A DNA stretch of 64,000 bases from Pseudomonadota bacterium (GTDB lineage: Bacteria > Pseudomonadota > Alphaproteobacteria > Caulobacterales > Caulobacteraceae): assembly GCA_023451375.1 (NCBI GenBank), contig JAEXZS010000040.1, positions 1 to 64,000 of the forward strand. Reading direction: 5' to 3'. The translations under genes were made by a program, and so were the position numbers. Below, one piece after another: positions 41,400 through 50,450 of this stretch (within the stretch, counting starts at the first letter, position 1; every line of letters starts with the position of its first letter). Below the pieces are notes generated by a model that was not told where the DNA came from, searched no databases, and worked only from the letters and a program-made list of their open reading frames with translations.

Positions 41400-44027
41400 A
41401 TGAACCTCGTCATCGTCGAGAGCCCCGCCAAGGCGAAGACCATCAATAAATACCTCGGCTCCGATTACGAGGTGCTGGCGTCCTACGGCCACGTCCGCGA
41501 CCTGCCGTCGAAGGACGGTTCGGTCCTGCCCGACGACGATTTTTCCATGCACTGGGAGGCCGACGCCAAGGGCGCCAAACGTCTTTCGGAGATCGCCGAG
41601 GCCGCCAAACGCGCCGACCGCGTCATCCTGGCGACCGACCCCGACCGCGAAGGCGAGGCCATCAGCTGGCACGTGCTGGAGGTGCTGAACAAGAAGAAGG
41701 CGCTGAAGGACACCCCGGTCGAACGCGTCACCTTCAACGCCATCACCAAGTCCGCCGTGCTGGAAGCCATGGCCAATCCGCGACAGCTCGACATGGAGCT
41801 GGTCGAGGCCTATCTGGCCCGCCGCGCGCTGGACTACCTGGTCGGCTTCACGCTCTCGCCGGTGCTGTGGCGCAAGCTGCCGGGCGCCCGTTCGGCCGGC
41901 CGCGTCCAATCGGTCGCCCTGCGGATCGTCGTCGATCGCGAGATGGAGATCGAGAAGTTCAGACCGCAGGAATACTGGTCCGTAGAGGCCGACCTCAACG
42001 CCGACAGCCCGCCCTTCACCGCCCGCCTGGTCAAGCACGCCGGCAAGCGGGTCCAGCGCCTGGACATCAAGGACGAGGCGACCGCCGGCGCGGCCCGCGC
42101 GGCCATCCAGGTCGGCGACTTCACCGTCACCTCGGTCGAGAAGAAGCCGATCCGGCGCAACCCGGCCCCGCCCTTCACCACTTCGACCCTGCAGCAGGAA
42201 GCGGCGCGCAAGCTCGGCTTCAGCGCCCAGCGCACCATGCAGGCGGCGCAGAAACTGTATGAGGGCGTCGACGAGACCGGCGGCCTGATCACCTATATGC
42301 GGACCGACGGCGTGCAGACCACGCCCGAGGGCATCGCCCAGGCGCGCAGCGTCATCGAACAGCAGTTCGGCCCCGCCTTCGTTCCGCAAGAGCCTCGCTA
42401 TTACAAGACGAAGGCCAAGAACGCTCAGGAAGCGCACGAAGCGATCCGGCCGACCAATATCGCCCGTCATCCTGATAGCCTGCGCCTGGAGAGCGATCTC
42501 CAGCGGCTCTACGAACTGATCTGGAAGCGGATGGTCGCCTCGCAGATGGAGGCCGCGCGGCTGGACCGGACCACGGTCGATATCGAGACCTCAGACGGCC
42601 TGACCGGCCTTCGCGCCACCGGCCAGGTCGTGACCTTCGACGGCTTCCTGGCGGTCTACGAGGAAGGCCGCGACGAGAAGCAGAAGGGCTCGGAGGAGGA
42701 CGAGGACGACACCAGCCGGTTGCCCGCGCTGAAGGAAGGCGCCAAGGCCAAGGTCGACGCCATCCGCACCGATCAGCATTTCACCGAACCGCCCCCGCGC
42801 TATTCGGAAGCCACCCTGGTCAAGAAGCTGGAGGAGCTCGGCATCGGCCGGCCCTCGACCTACGCTTCGACCTTGTCGACCCTGCGCGACCGGGAATATG
42901 TCCGTGTCGACAAGGGCCGCTTCTATCCCGAAGACAAGGGCCGTCTGGTCACCGCCTTCCTGGAGCAGTTCTTCAGGAAGTGGGTCGAATACGATTTCAC
43001 CGCCGCCTTGGAGACCCAGCTGGACGAGGTTTCGGCCGGGGAACTGAACTGGAAGGTGCTGCTGCGCAACTTCTGGCAGGACTTCCATGCCGCCACGCAG
43101 GCCGCAGGCGAGCTGCGCACCACCGCCATCCTGGACGCCCTGAACGATTCACTCGGCCCGCACATCTTCCCGGACAAGGGCGACGGCTCCGATCCGCGCG
43201 AATGCCCGCTGTGCCGCCAGGGCCAGCTCAGCCTGAAGACCAGCCGCTTCGGCGCCTTCATCGGCTGCTCGCGCTATCCGGACTGCAAATACACCCGCCC
43301 CGTCGCCAGCCCGGCCGCCGAGGACGGCGCGGCCGAGAGCGGCGATCGTGAGTTGGGGATCGACCCGGAGACCGGCCGGCCGGTCCAGCTCAAGATCGGG
43401 CGCTTCGGGCCCTATGTCGAAATCACCCCCCCCGAGGGGGAAAAGCCGAAACGCTCGTCCCTGCCCAAGGGCTGGTCGCCGGCGTCGCTGACGCTGGACC
43501 AGGCGCTGCGCCTGCTGTCCCTGCCGCGCGAGGTTGGGCCGCACCCCGAGGACGGCAAGATGATCACCGCCGGACTCGGCCGCTACGGTCCCTTCATCCT
43601 GCACGCGGGAACCTACGCCAATGTCTCGGACATCGACGAGGTCTTCGACATCGGTCTGAATCGCGCGGTGGCGCTCCTCGCCGAGAAGCGCGCGGGACGC
43701 CCCGGGCGGGCCGCCGCGGCCCCGCTCAAGGACCTGGGCGCCCACCCCGAGACGGGCGAGCCGGTCCACGTCATGGCCGGCCGCTTCGGTCCCTATGTGA
43801 AATCCGGCAAGGTCAACGCCACCCTGCCGAAGGGAACGGCGCCCGAGGAGCTGACGCTGGAAGCCGCCCTGCCGCTGCTGGCCGCCAAGGCCGGCGCCGC
43901 GCCCAAGAAAAAAGCCCCGGCCAAGAAGGCGGCCGCGCAAAAGGCGACCCCCAAAGCGGCCGCGAAAAAGCCCGCCGCCAAGAAGGCGGCCACGAAAAAG
44001 CCCGCGGCCTCGAAGGCCGCGGGCTGA
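41400..44027 (+). CDS. topA: DNA topoisomerase I, 875 aa
   Basis: Relaxes negative supercoils through a covalent tyrosine link. The TOPRIM domain (NLVIVESPAKAKTINKYLG, TDPDREGEAISWH), the active site ITYMRTDGV (Tyr299), a four-cysteine zinc finger (CPLCRQG...GCSRYPDC) and two further topoisomerase C-terminal repeats (IGRFGPYVE, AGRFGPYVKSGK) are present. The tail of some 40 residues is Lys/Ala-rich (KKAPAKKAAAQKATPK), a DNA-binding histone-like end. The start MNLVIVES is the family start; 19 extra residues upstream are unlikely. Confidence 0.97.
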   Translation: MNLVIVESPAKAKTINKYLGSDYEVLASYGHVRDLPSKDGSVLPDDDFSMHWEADAKGAKRLSEIAEAAKRADRVILATDPDREGEAISWHVLEVLNKKKALKDTPVERVTFNAITKSAVLEAMANPRQLDMELVEAYLARRALDYLVGFTLSPVLWRKLPGARSAGRVQSVALRIVVDREMEIEKFRPQEYWSVEADLNADSPPFTARLVKHAGKRVQRLDIKDEATAGAARAAIQVGDFTVTSVEKKPIRRNPAPPFTTSTLQQEAARKLGFSAQRTMQAAQKLYEGVDETGGLITYMRTDGVQTTPEGIAQARSVIEQQFGPAFVPQEPRYYKTKAKNAQEAHEAIRPTNIARHPDSLRLESDLQRLYELIWKRMVASQMEAARLDRTTVDIETSDGLTGLRATGQVVTFDGFLAVYEEGRDEKQKGSEEDEDDTSRLPALKEGAKAKVDAIRTDQHFTEPPPRYSEATLVKKLEELGIGRPSTYASTLSTLRDREYVRVDKGRFYPEDKGRLVTAFLEQFFRKWVEYDFTAALETQLDEVSAGELNWKVLLRNFWQDFHAATQAAGELRTTAILDALNDSLGPHIFPDKGDGSDPRECPLCRQGQLSLKTSRFGAFIGCSRYPDCKYTRPVASPAAEDGAAESGDRELGIDPETGRPVQLKIGRFGPYVEITPPEGEKPKRSSLPKGWSPASLTLDQALRLLSLPREVGPHPEDGKMITAGLGRYGPFILHAGTYANVSDIDEVFDIGLNRAVALLAEKRAGRPGRAAAAPLKDLGAHPETGEPVHVMAGRFGPYVKSGKVNATLPKGTAPEELTLEAALPLLAAKAGAAPKKKAPAKKAAAQKATPKAAAKKPAAKKAATKKPAASKAAG

Positions 44028-44041
44028 TCGACACGGCGGGA

Positions 44042-44060
44042 GCGGCGTCAGCGACGCCGC
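44042..44060. terminator. Hairpin between topA and the convergent DUF3126 gene
   Basis: An 8-bp stem (GCGGCGTC / GACGCCGC) with loop AGC between two convergent genes; no T tract, so termination would be weak or Rho-assisted. Confidence 0.35.
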
Positions 44061-44068
44061 CCTGTCCG

Positions 44069-44278
44069 TCAATCCGGCAGATCTTCCGCCAGGATCGCCA
44101 TCTCGAACATGAACGAGCCTTCCTCGTCCTCATCCTCGAAGACGACGCCGATGAACTCGTCGCCGACATAAACCTCGGCGGAATCATTCTGCTTCGGACG
44201 GGCCTTCACGATGATGCCGCCGGTGTTGAAGGTGCGCTTGAGGTGGCCCTCGATGCGCTTCAGGTCGGTGTCTTTCAC
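44069..44278 (-). CDS. DUF3126 family protein, 69 aa
   Basis: A small alphaproteobacterial protein: DTDLKRIEGHLKRTFN, then ARPKQNDSAEVYVGDEFIGV and a strongly acidic end. The GTG start gives the usual size of about 70 residues; longer in-frame starts would overlap cysE. The function is unknown. It lies just downstream of cysE on the same strand. Confidence 0.8.
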   Translation of the reverse strand: MKDTDLKRIEGHLKRTFNTGGIIVKARPKQNDSAEVYVGDEFIGVVFEDEDEEGSFMFEMAILAEDLPD

Positions 44279-44343
44279 GGATGGCCTCGTCGTCTGGAAG
44301 TTGACGGCGGACCCTAGAGAAGTCGGCCGATCAGGGAAACCCG

Positions 44344-45165
44344 TCAGATGACGAAGTCGTACACCACCTCGGCCAGGGTGTGGTCCATGGTCCGCGCCGG
44401 CTCCGCGCCGGTCGGGCAGTTGACCAGCCGCGCAGGCACGCCCGCGACGGTGCAGCCCGACGGAACGTCCTTCAGCACCACCGAACCCGAGGCCACCTTG
44501 GCGTAGTCGCCCACGGCGATGTTGCCCAGCACCTTGGCGCCCGCGCCCAGCAGCACGCCCTTGCCGATCTTCGGATGGCGGTCGCCGCGCTCGGCCCCGG
44601 TGCCGCCCAGCGTCACCCCGTGCAACATCGACACGTCGTCGCCCACCACCGCCGTCTCGCCGATGACGATGCCCGTGCCATGGTCCAGGAACAGCCCCTT
44701 GCCCAGCCGGGCCGCCGGATGGATGTCCAGCTGGAACAGCTCGGAAATCCGGCTCTGGAAGTGGAAGGCCAGCGTTTCCCGGCCCTGCCCCCACAGCCAG
44801 TGCGCCACGCGCCAGCCCTGAAGCGCCTGGAAACCCTTGAAGTACAGGAACGGCTGCAGCAGGTTCCGGATCGCCGGATCGCGCTCGGCCACCGCCTGCA
44901 GGTCCGCCTCTGCCGCCTCGACGATCGCCGGATCGGCCATGAAGGCCGACAAGCACACCTCGCGCACGGACATGGCGCTCATCTCGCCGTCCGCCAGCTT
45001 GCGCGCGATCTGGAAGCTGAGGGCGCCGGCCAGGTCGTCGTGCGACAGGATCACGGCGTTCATCTGCGAGCCCAGTTGCGGCTCCTCGCGCGACGCGGCC
45101 TCGGCCGAGGCGCGCAGCTGGCGCCACACGCTGTCCATTTCCGCGACGACTTCAAGCTTGGCCAT
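44344..45165 (-). CDS. cysE: Serine O-acetyltransferase, 273 aa
   Basis: Makes O-acetylserine, the first step to cysteine. The N-terminal helical domain (LSHDDLAGALSFQIARKL, DPAIRNLLQPFLYFKGFQAL) leads to a left-handed beta-helix with the catalytic LDIHPAARLGKGLFLDHGTG, VIGETAVVGDDVSMLHGVTLGG and the CoA-side RHPKIGKGVLLGAGAKVLG. The ATG has AAGGAG 6 bases upstream. The Nudix gene upstream ends 20 bases before; cbs and a gamma-lyase-type gene lie 8 kb away, so cysteine can be made by two routes. Confidence 0.95.
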   Translation of the reverse strand: MAKLEVVAEMDSVWRQLRASAEAASREEPQLGSQMNAVILSHDDLAGALSFQIARKLADGEMSAMSVREVCLSAFMADPAIVEAAEADLQAVAERDPAIRNLLQPFLYFKGFQALQGWRVAHWLWGQGRETLAFHFQSRISELFQLDIHPAARLGKGLFLDHGTGIVIGETAVVGDDVSMLHGVTLGGTGAERGDRHPKIGKGVLLGAGAKVLGNIAVGDYAKVASGSVVLKDVPSGCTVAGVPARLVNCPTGAEPARTMDHTLAEVVYDFVI

Positions 45166-45185
45166 GCCCGGCTCCTTCGGACCCA

Positions 45186-45812
45186 TCATAACCGCCCCAG
45201 CACGGCGCGCGCCAGCGCCTCGGGCAGTTCGCCGGTCACGGCCATGTGGTGCGCCTTGTAGGCCGTCGCCACCGTCATGGCGTCCCGCACCGTCCCGCGC
45301 CCGATCTCCTCCAGCAGGTCCAGGAAAGGCACGCGAACGACGGCGATCACCTCGGTCGGGTCCGGCGCGGTCGGGACCGGGCTCAGCTCCCAGGCCAACC
45401 AGGTCAGGGCGACCTCGTCGGTGATCGAGTTCGACAGCTCCATCGTCAGCGCCGGCCGCCAATGCGCGGCCTCCAGCCCCGCCTCCTCGGCCAGTTCGCG
45501 CCGCACGCCGTCGAACGGGTCCTCGCCCTTCGGCGCCCCGCCCTCCGGCATCTCCCACGAATAGTTGGCCAGGGCGAAGCGCTGCTGCCCCACCAGGGTC
45601 ACCGTTCCGTCGTCATGGATCGGCAGGACGCCGGTGGCCACGTTCTTGGGCCGCATCACCACATAGTCCGCCGCCGCCCCGGTGGGGGCCGTCGCCGCAT
45701 GCCGTGTCAGCCGCAGCCACGGGCTTTCGAACACCGTGGTCTCGCCGGCGCTGCGCCAGGCGGGAGGCTTCGTCAGGCCGGCGGCCCAATTCGGTTCGTT
45801 CGCGTCGCTCAT
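45186..45812 (-). CDS. Nudix hydrolase (ADP-ribose pyrophosphatase-like), 208 aa
   Basis: Nudix box near the middle: EGGAPKGEDPFDGVRRELAEEAGL, read as GxxxxxEx7RELxEExGL with one spacing shift typical of ADP-sugar pyrophosphatases. The front (VFESPWLRLTRHAATAPTG, VVMRPKNVATGVLPIHDDG) and LANYSWEMPEGG also fit that subfamily. It probably cleaves a nucleotide sugar in the cytoplasm. It is upstream of cysE on the same strand and divergent from the nitroreductase gene. Confidence 0.88.
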   Translation of the reverse strand: MSDANEPNWAAGLTKPPAWRSAGETTVFESPWLRLTRHAATAPTGAAADYVVMRPKNVATGVLPIHDDGTVTLVGQQRFALANYSWEMPEGGAPKGEDPFDGVRRELAEEAGLEAAHWRPALTMELSNSITDEVALTWLAWELSPVPTAPDPTEVIAVVRVPFLDLLEEIGRGTVRDAMTVATAYKAHHMAVTGELPEALARAVLGRL

Positions 45813-45857
45813 GCTCGGGGTATGGCGGACCGCGGGCCGAAAGCCTAGCTAGGCGGC

Positions 45858-46451
45858 ATGGCCGAACTGAACGAACCCCTGCCCCCGCCCACGCCCTCGG
45901 CCGACTTTCGCCGCCGTCTGGCCCAGCGCCGCTCCGCTCCGGCTCAGGCGCTGGCCGCCCCTGGGCCTTCGGACGCCGAGCTCGAGGAGATCCTGACCCT
46001 GGGCGCCCGCACTCCCGATCACGGCAAGCTCTTTCCCTGGCGCTTCGTCGTTCTGGGTCCCCGCACCCGCGCCGAGATCGCCGAGAAGCTGGCCGTCCTG
46101 GCCGAGCTGCGCGACAAGCCCGTCAAGGATCAGGCGGTGCTGGCCAAGCTGACCGCCGCGCCCGTCACCATCCTGGTCATCTCCGCCCCCGTCCCCCATG
46201 CCAAGCCGGTGTGGGAGCAGCAGCTGTCCGCCGGCGCCGTCTGCATGAACCTGGAGCATGCGGCCGGGAGCTTCGGCTATTCCGCCAGTTGGATCACCGA
46301 CTGGTACAGCTACGATGTGCAGGCCATACGGCTGTTCGGCGTCCAGGCCGGCGAGAGCGTCGCCGGGTTCATCCACATCGGAACCCTGCCCGAGCCCGCT
46401 CTGGAACGTCCCCGCCCCGACATGTCGGCCAAGGTCACGCGCCTGCCCTAG
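45858..46451 (+). CDS. Nitroreductase-family flavoprotein, 197 aa
   Basis: An FMN-dependent oxidoreductase fold of the YdjA type: RRSAPAQALAAPGPS at the front (Arg pair that holds FMN), ARTPDHGKLFPWRFVVLG, QQLSAGAVCMNLEHAA and IGTLPEPALERPRP at the end. YdjA-type enzymes are small, reduce nitroaromatics in vitro and have no firm physiological substrate. Its 3' end overlaps the convergent DUF817 gene by 17 bases. Confidence 0.9.
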   Translation: MAELNEPLPPPTPSADFRRRLAQRRSAPAQALAAPGPSDAELEEILTLGARTPDHGKLFPWRFVVLGPRTRAEIAEKLAVLAELRDKPVKDQAVLAKLTAAPVTILVISAPVPHAKPVWEQQLSAGAVCMNLEHAAGSFGYSASWITDWYSYDVQAIRLFGVQAGESVAGFIHIGTLPEPALERPRPDMSAKVTRLP

Positions 46452-47301
46452 GCTCCGCCTCCGGCCGGTGCACGATCGAGACCAGCACCACCGAGATGAT
46501 CATCAGCAGGAACCAGCTGCCCAGCTTGCCCAGCGACACCATCTCCCACCCGATCTCCTGCCCCGGATAGGTCCAGGCCCGCGCGAAGGTGCCCAGATTC
46601 TCGGCGAACCAGATGAACAGCGCCACCAGGAAATAGCCCAGCAGCAGCGGCATCCCCCGACGTCGCCGATCCGCTGTGAAATAGAACCACCCCGGCCCGA
46701 ACAGCACCGCCGTCGCGACGAACAGCACGATCCGCACGTCCGGCAGCCAGTGGTGGGCGAAGAAGTTGACGTAGATCGCCGCCGCCAGCAGCCAGGTCGT
46801 CCACAGCGGCGGATATCGCCGCACCTTGATGTGGAAGATGCGCTGAACCCGCGCGATGTAGCTGCCCACCGCCGCATACATGAAACCCGAGAACAGCGGC
46901 ACGGCGCCGATGCGCAGCAGCGAATCCTCGGGATAGACCCACGACCCGTGCGCCGTCTTGAACAGCTCCATGATCGTGCCCGCGACATGGAACAGGAAGA
47001 TGACCCGCGCCTCCTCCCAGCTCTCCAGCCGGAACGCCAGCATCGCCGCCTGGATCAGCACGGCCCCGACGACCAGGAAGTCGTAGCGCGAGACCGGCGC
47101 CGTCTCAGGCCACCACAGGAAGGTGCCGACGATCATCGCCAGCATCAGCCCCCCGAACAGGCAGGCCCACCCCTGCTTCAGTCCGAACCAGAGAAATTCG
47201 AAGGCGTAGCCGCGCAGGCGGGACGTGTCGGCCCAGGCCTGGGCGCCCGTGAGAAGGCGACGGCCCCAGGATTCGAGCGGAAGGCGGCGAACGCGACTCA
47301 T
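46435..47301 (-). CDS. DUF817 family integral membrane protein, 288 aa
   Basis: About eight hydrophobic segments (GGLMLAMIVGTFLWW, FLVVGAVLIQAAMLAF, LAAAIYVNFFAHHW, LGYFLVALFIWFAENLGTFA, FLLMIISVVLVSIV) with family features FLWFGLKQGWACLFG, TIMELFKTAHGSW.YPE and GQEIGWEMVSLGKLGSWFL. The function is not known. The start MSRVRRLPLESW precedes the conserved part; a frame extending further upstream crosses the divergent gene and is not used. Confidence 0.85.
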   Translation of the reverse strand: MSRVRRLPLESWGRRLLTGAQAWADTSRLRGYAFEFLWFGLKQGWACLFGGLMLAMIVGTFLWWPETAPVSRYDFLVVGAVLIQAAMLAFRLESWEEARVIFLFHVAGTIMELFKTAHGSWVYPEDSLLRIGAVPLFSGFMYAAVGSYIARVQRIFHIKVRRYPPLWTTWLLAAAIYVNFFAHHWLPDVRIVLFVATAVLFGPGWFYFTADRRRRGMPLLLGYFLVALFIWFAENLGTFARAWTYPGQEIGWEMVSLGKLGSWFLLMIISVVLVSIVHRPEAEPRAGA

Positions 47302-47383
47302 GCGCCATGCTAGCGCGCTGGACACGCGCCTGCGACGCCGCGCGCGGATGCAAGCCGATCGCGGCTGTGGTAGGCGGGCGACG

Positions 47384-47728
47384 ATGCTGCATTGGGCCGT
47401 CGCCAACCTCCGTCGTCTCAGGCTGGCCTGTCTGGTGCTGCTCACGCTCGCAGCCCTGGCGCCGGCCCTGGAGGCGCACGCCTGCGTCGACGCCGACTGC
47501 GCGCCGGCCGCCCTCGTCTTCGAAGCGGCCGACGACGGCGAACGGCCTTGCGCCGACTGCGGTCCCGCCTGCGCCAACGGCTGCTGTCATGCGCCGCACG
47601 TGGCGACCCCGCTGGATCTTCAGAGGGTTCCGGACATGCCGGCCTACGCTTCCACGCCGGCCTGGAGCGACTCCATCGCGCCGCCTCTGGCCGAAGCGTC
47701 CGGGCCCCGCCGCCCGCCTCGCGCCTGA
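47384..47728 (+). CDS. Cys/His-rich secreted small protein, 114 aa
   Basis: A signal peptide (LRLACLVLLTLAALAPALEAHA) is followed by two cysteines and then a tight cluster CADCGPACANGCCHAPH (Cys56, 59, 63, 67, 68 and His69, 72), a likely metal-binding site. The rest is Pro/Ala-rich. It begins about 80 bases after the divergent DUF817 start and is followed by a TonB-dependent receptor, so a role in handling the metal or metal complex taken up is inferred. Which metal cannot be told. Confidence 0.65.
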   Translation: MLHWAVANLRRLRLACLVLLTLAALAPALEAHACVDADCAPAALVFEAADDGERPCADCGPACANGCCHAPHVATPLDLQRVPDMPAYASTPAWSDSIAPPLAEASGPRRPPRA

Positions 47729-47823
47729 TCCTCGCCGGGCGGGCGCCCGGCCTTCCGCCGAATGCGCGGCCCCTGCCGCGCGCCCTGCTGTTGAGCCGGC
47801 CCCGCGCCGGCCGAGGATCGATC

Positions 47824-49785
47824 ATGAAAGCCACCCCCGACCGCCTCATCACCGGCGTCGCTCTCGCCCTCCTGGCGCCCGCCTCCGTCGCCGCCCAGGA
47901 GGCCCCGCCCCCGCCCGCCGGCTCCGAAGCCCAGGAGGTGGAGGAGGTCATCGTTCTCTCCACCCGCTCCCGCCGCCGCGTCCAGGACGAGCCGGTTCGC
48001 GTCGAGGTCCTCGGCCAGGAGGAGATCGAGGAGAAGCTGCTCATGCGGCCCGGCAACATCTCCATGATCCTGGCCGAGACCGGCGGCGTGCGCGTGCAGG
48101 TGACATCCCCCGGCCTGGGCGCCGCCAATGTCCGCGTCCAGGGCATGCGCGGCCGCTACACCCAGCTGCTGGCCGACGGTCTGCCCCTCTACGGCGGCCA
48201 GGCTTCGTCGCTGGGCCTGCTGCAGATCCCGCCCAGCGACCTTGGCCAGGTCGAGGTCATCAAGGGCGCCGCCTCCGCCCTCTACGGCGGCCAGGCCCTC
48301 GGAGGGATCATCAATCTCATCTCCAAGCGTCCAGGCGAGGCGCCCGAGGGCGAACTGATCCTCAACGCCACCACCCGCGACGGCCAGGACGTCTCGGCCT
48401 ACGGCGCCTCGCCCCTCGGGAACGGCTGGAGCGGCTCTCTTCTGGCCACCTACAACCATCAGGCGGTTCAGGACCTGGACGACGACGGCTGGATCGACAT
48501 GGCGGGGTACAATCGCTGGTCCGCCCGGCCGAGGCTGTTCTGGGACGGCGCCGACGGCTCCAGTCTCTACATGACGGTCGGGGCGATGACGGAGACGCGG
48601 CGCGGCGGCACGCTGGACGGCGCGACCGCTCCCGACGGCCTGCCCTTCCGCCAGGACCAGGACAGCGAGCGCATCGACGCCGGCCTGGTCTATGACCGGC
48701 CGCTGGGCGCCTCGGCCTGGCTGCAGGCGCGCGCCTCCGGCGTCGACCAGTCGCACGACCACCGCTTCGGCGAGCTGCTGGAGACGGACGGGCACCAGAC
48801 CGTGCTGCTGGAGACGTCGGTCGCGGCCGAGGCCTGGGGCGCCGACTGGCTGGGCGGCCTCGCTTGGCAGTCCGACGACTACGCCAACGCGGCATTTCCC
48901 AGCTTCGACTACAGCGACGAGACCCCCGCGGTCTTCGCCCAGGTGGAGCGCGACTGGACGGAGGCGCTGACCGTCGCCGCCAGCGCCCGCTATGACGACC
49001 ACAGCCGCTATGGCGGGCAGTTCAGCCCGCGCGTGTCGGTCCTTTACCGGCCAGGGCCGTGGACGGTTCGCGGTTCATGGGGGCGGGGCTTCTACGCCCC
49101 CACCCCGTTCGTGGAGGAGACCGAGGCCGCCGGCCTGTCACGGCTCGAGCCGCTCTCCGGCCTGGAGGTGGAGACCGCGACGACGGCGTCTCTCGACCTC
49201 GGCTATGCACGGGGTCCGTGGGAAACCAGCCTCACCCTGTTCGGCTCCGACATCGACGACGCCGTCCAGCTGGAGACCGTCGGACCCGATCGCGTTCGCC
49301 TGGCCAACGCCGAGGGCGTCACCCGCACACGCGGCGTCGAGCTCCTTGGCCGATGGCGTCAGGAGCCCTTCGTGATCACGGCCAACTACCTCTACATCGA
49401 CGCCAGCGAGCCCGACGAGACGGACGGCCGCCGCGAGACCCCGCTGACGCCCCGCCACTCGGCCGGTTTCGTCGCCATGTGGGAGGAGCATGACCGCGGC
49501 CGCGTCGGGTTCGAGGCCTATTACACCGGCGTCCAGTCGCTGGACGACGATCCCTATCGCACAGAAAGCGATTCCTATTGGGAGTTGGGCCTGCTGGGCG
49601 AGGTCGTGCTCGGCCGCTACCGCGTCTTCCTCAACCTGGAGAACCTGCTCGACGTTCGCCAGACACGACGCGACCCGCTGCTGCGTCCCGCCCGCGCGCC
49701 GGACGGCCGCTGGACGGTCGACGCCTGGGCGCCGCTGGAAGGGTTCGTCGCCAACGCCGGCGTCCGCATCCGCTTCGGCGGCTGA
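47824..49785 (+). CDS. TonB-dependent receptor, 653 aa
   Basis: An outer-membrane gated channel energised by TonB. A signal peptide (ALALLAPASVAAQ), a TonB-box-like EVEEVIVLSTRS, the plug domain (NVRVQGMRGRYTQLLADGLPLYGG, VEVIKGAASALYGGQALGGIINLISK) and a 22-strand-type barrel ending in VNAGVRIRFGG-like residues with a terminal aromatic-rich strand. At about 650 residues it is in the size range of receptors for cobalamin, copper or small chelates. A Cys-rich secreted protein precedes it by 95 bases. Confidence 0.92.
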   Translation: MKATPDRLITGVALALLAPASVAAQEAPPPPAGSEAQEVEEVIVLSTRSRRRVQDEPVRVEVLGQEEIEEKLLMRPGNISMILAETGGVRVQVTSPGLGAANVRVQGMRGRYTQLLADGLPLYGGQASSLGLLQIPPSDLGQVEVIKGAASALYGGQALGGIINLISKRPGEAPEGELILNATTRDGQDVSAYGASPLGNGWSGSLLATYNHQAVQDLDDDGWIDMAGYNRWSARPRLFWDGADGSSLYMTVGAMTETRRGGTLDGATAPDGLPFRQDQDSERIDAGLVYDRPLGASAWLQARASGVDQSHDHRFGELLETDGHQTVLLETSVAAEAWGADWLGGLAWQSDDYANAAFPSFDYSDETPAVFAQVERDWTEALTVAASARYDDHSRYGGQFSPRVSVLYRPGPWTVRGSWGRGFYAPTPFVEETEAAGLSRLEPLSGLEVETATTASLDLGYARGPWETSLTLFGSDIDDAVQLETVGPDRVRLANAEGVTRTRGVELLGRWRQEPFVITANYLYIDASEPDETDGRRETPLTPRHSAGFVAMWEEHDRGRVGFEAYYTGVQSLDDDPYRTESDSYWELGLLGEVVLGRYRVFLNLENLLDVRQTRRDPLLRPARAPDGRWTVDAWAPLEGFVANAGVRIRFGG

Positions 49786-49789
49786 GGCC

Positions 49790-50260
49790 TCAGCCCCGCC
49801 CGCGATAGGTCGGCACGCCCTGGTCCGGCAGCCACAGGCCGTCGGGGGCGGGGCCGGTCTGCCAGAAAACGTCGATCGGTATGCCGCCGCGCGGATACCA
49901 GTAGCCGCCGATCCTCAGCCACTTCGGCTGCAGCAGCTCGGCCAGACGTTTGCCGATGGCCACGGTGCAGTCCTCGTGAAAGGCGCCGTGGTTGCGGAAA
50001 CTGGTCAGGTACAGCTTCAGGCTTTTGCTCTCGACCAACCAGTCGCCCGGCGCATAGTCGATGACGATATGGGCGAAGTCGGGCTGGCCTGTCACCGGGC
50101 ACAGGCTGGTGAACTCCGGCGCCGTGAACCGGGCCAGGTACAGCGTGTCCGCGTGCGGATTGGGAACCCGCTCCAGCACGGCGGCTTCGGGACTGTTCGG
50201 CGCGGCGGTCTGGGCGCCCAGCTGGCTGAGGCCTTCGGTGTAGTGCGTCATGTCGCCCAT
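49790..50260 (-). CDS. queF: NADPH-dependent 7-cyano-7-deazaguanine reductase, type I, 156 aa
   Basis: Reduces the nitrile preQ0 to preQ1 for queuosine in tRNA. Catalytic Cys in FTSLCPVTGQPDFAH, and the QueF motif ESKSLKLYLTSFRNHGAFHED, are intact; the end RIGGYWYPRGGIPIDVFWQTG is also typical. ATG 50260 was chosen; another ATG three codons later is equally possible, and a TTG at 50281 less so. A hairpin with a T tract lies 27 bases upstream. It is convergent with the TonB receptor gene. Confidence 0.95.
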   Translation of the reverse strand: MGDMTHYTEGLSQLGAQTAAPNSPEAAVLERVPNPHADTLYLARFTAPEFTSLCPVTGQPDFAHIVIDYAPGDWLVESKSLKLYLTSFRNHGAFHEDCTVAIGKRLAELLQPKWLRIGGYWYPRGGIPIDVFWQTGPAPDGLWLPDQGVPTYRGRG

Positions 50261-50286
50261 GTAGTCGCTTGCGACGCCCAAGAAAA

Positions 50287-50307
50287 TCCTCCCCCATCGG
50301 GGGAGGA
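50287..50307 (-). terminator. Terminator-like hairpin in the queF leader
   Basis: A 9-bp stem (TCCTCCCCC / GGGGGAGGA) with a 3-base loop; on the minus strand followed by TTTTCTTGG, 27 bases before the queF ATG. It could be an attenuator, or simply a repeat of the CTCCCC/GGGGAG kind seen elsewhere in the window. Confidence 0.5.
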
Positions 50308-50450
50308 CTTCCAGGCGCCGACCATCGCAATTTCGAAGGTGTAATCCAGCGAAACCAACGTTGTGGTCCGACGCTCAGCCAATCGACCTGCCGCCCCTCC
50401 GCACCATGCGATAATCGCGAGCCCGCATGGCCGCCTTGCCCCGCCACCCC

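Noticed and set aside
50281..50340. preQ1 riboswitch in front of queF
   Set aside because: The hairpin has a T tract but I could not find an H-type pseudoknot or the A-rich tail of a preQ1 aptamer upstream of it.
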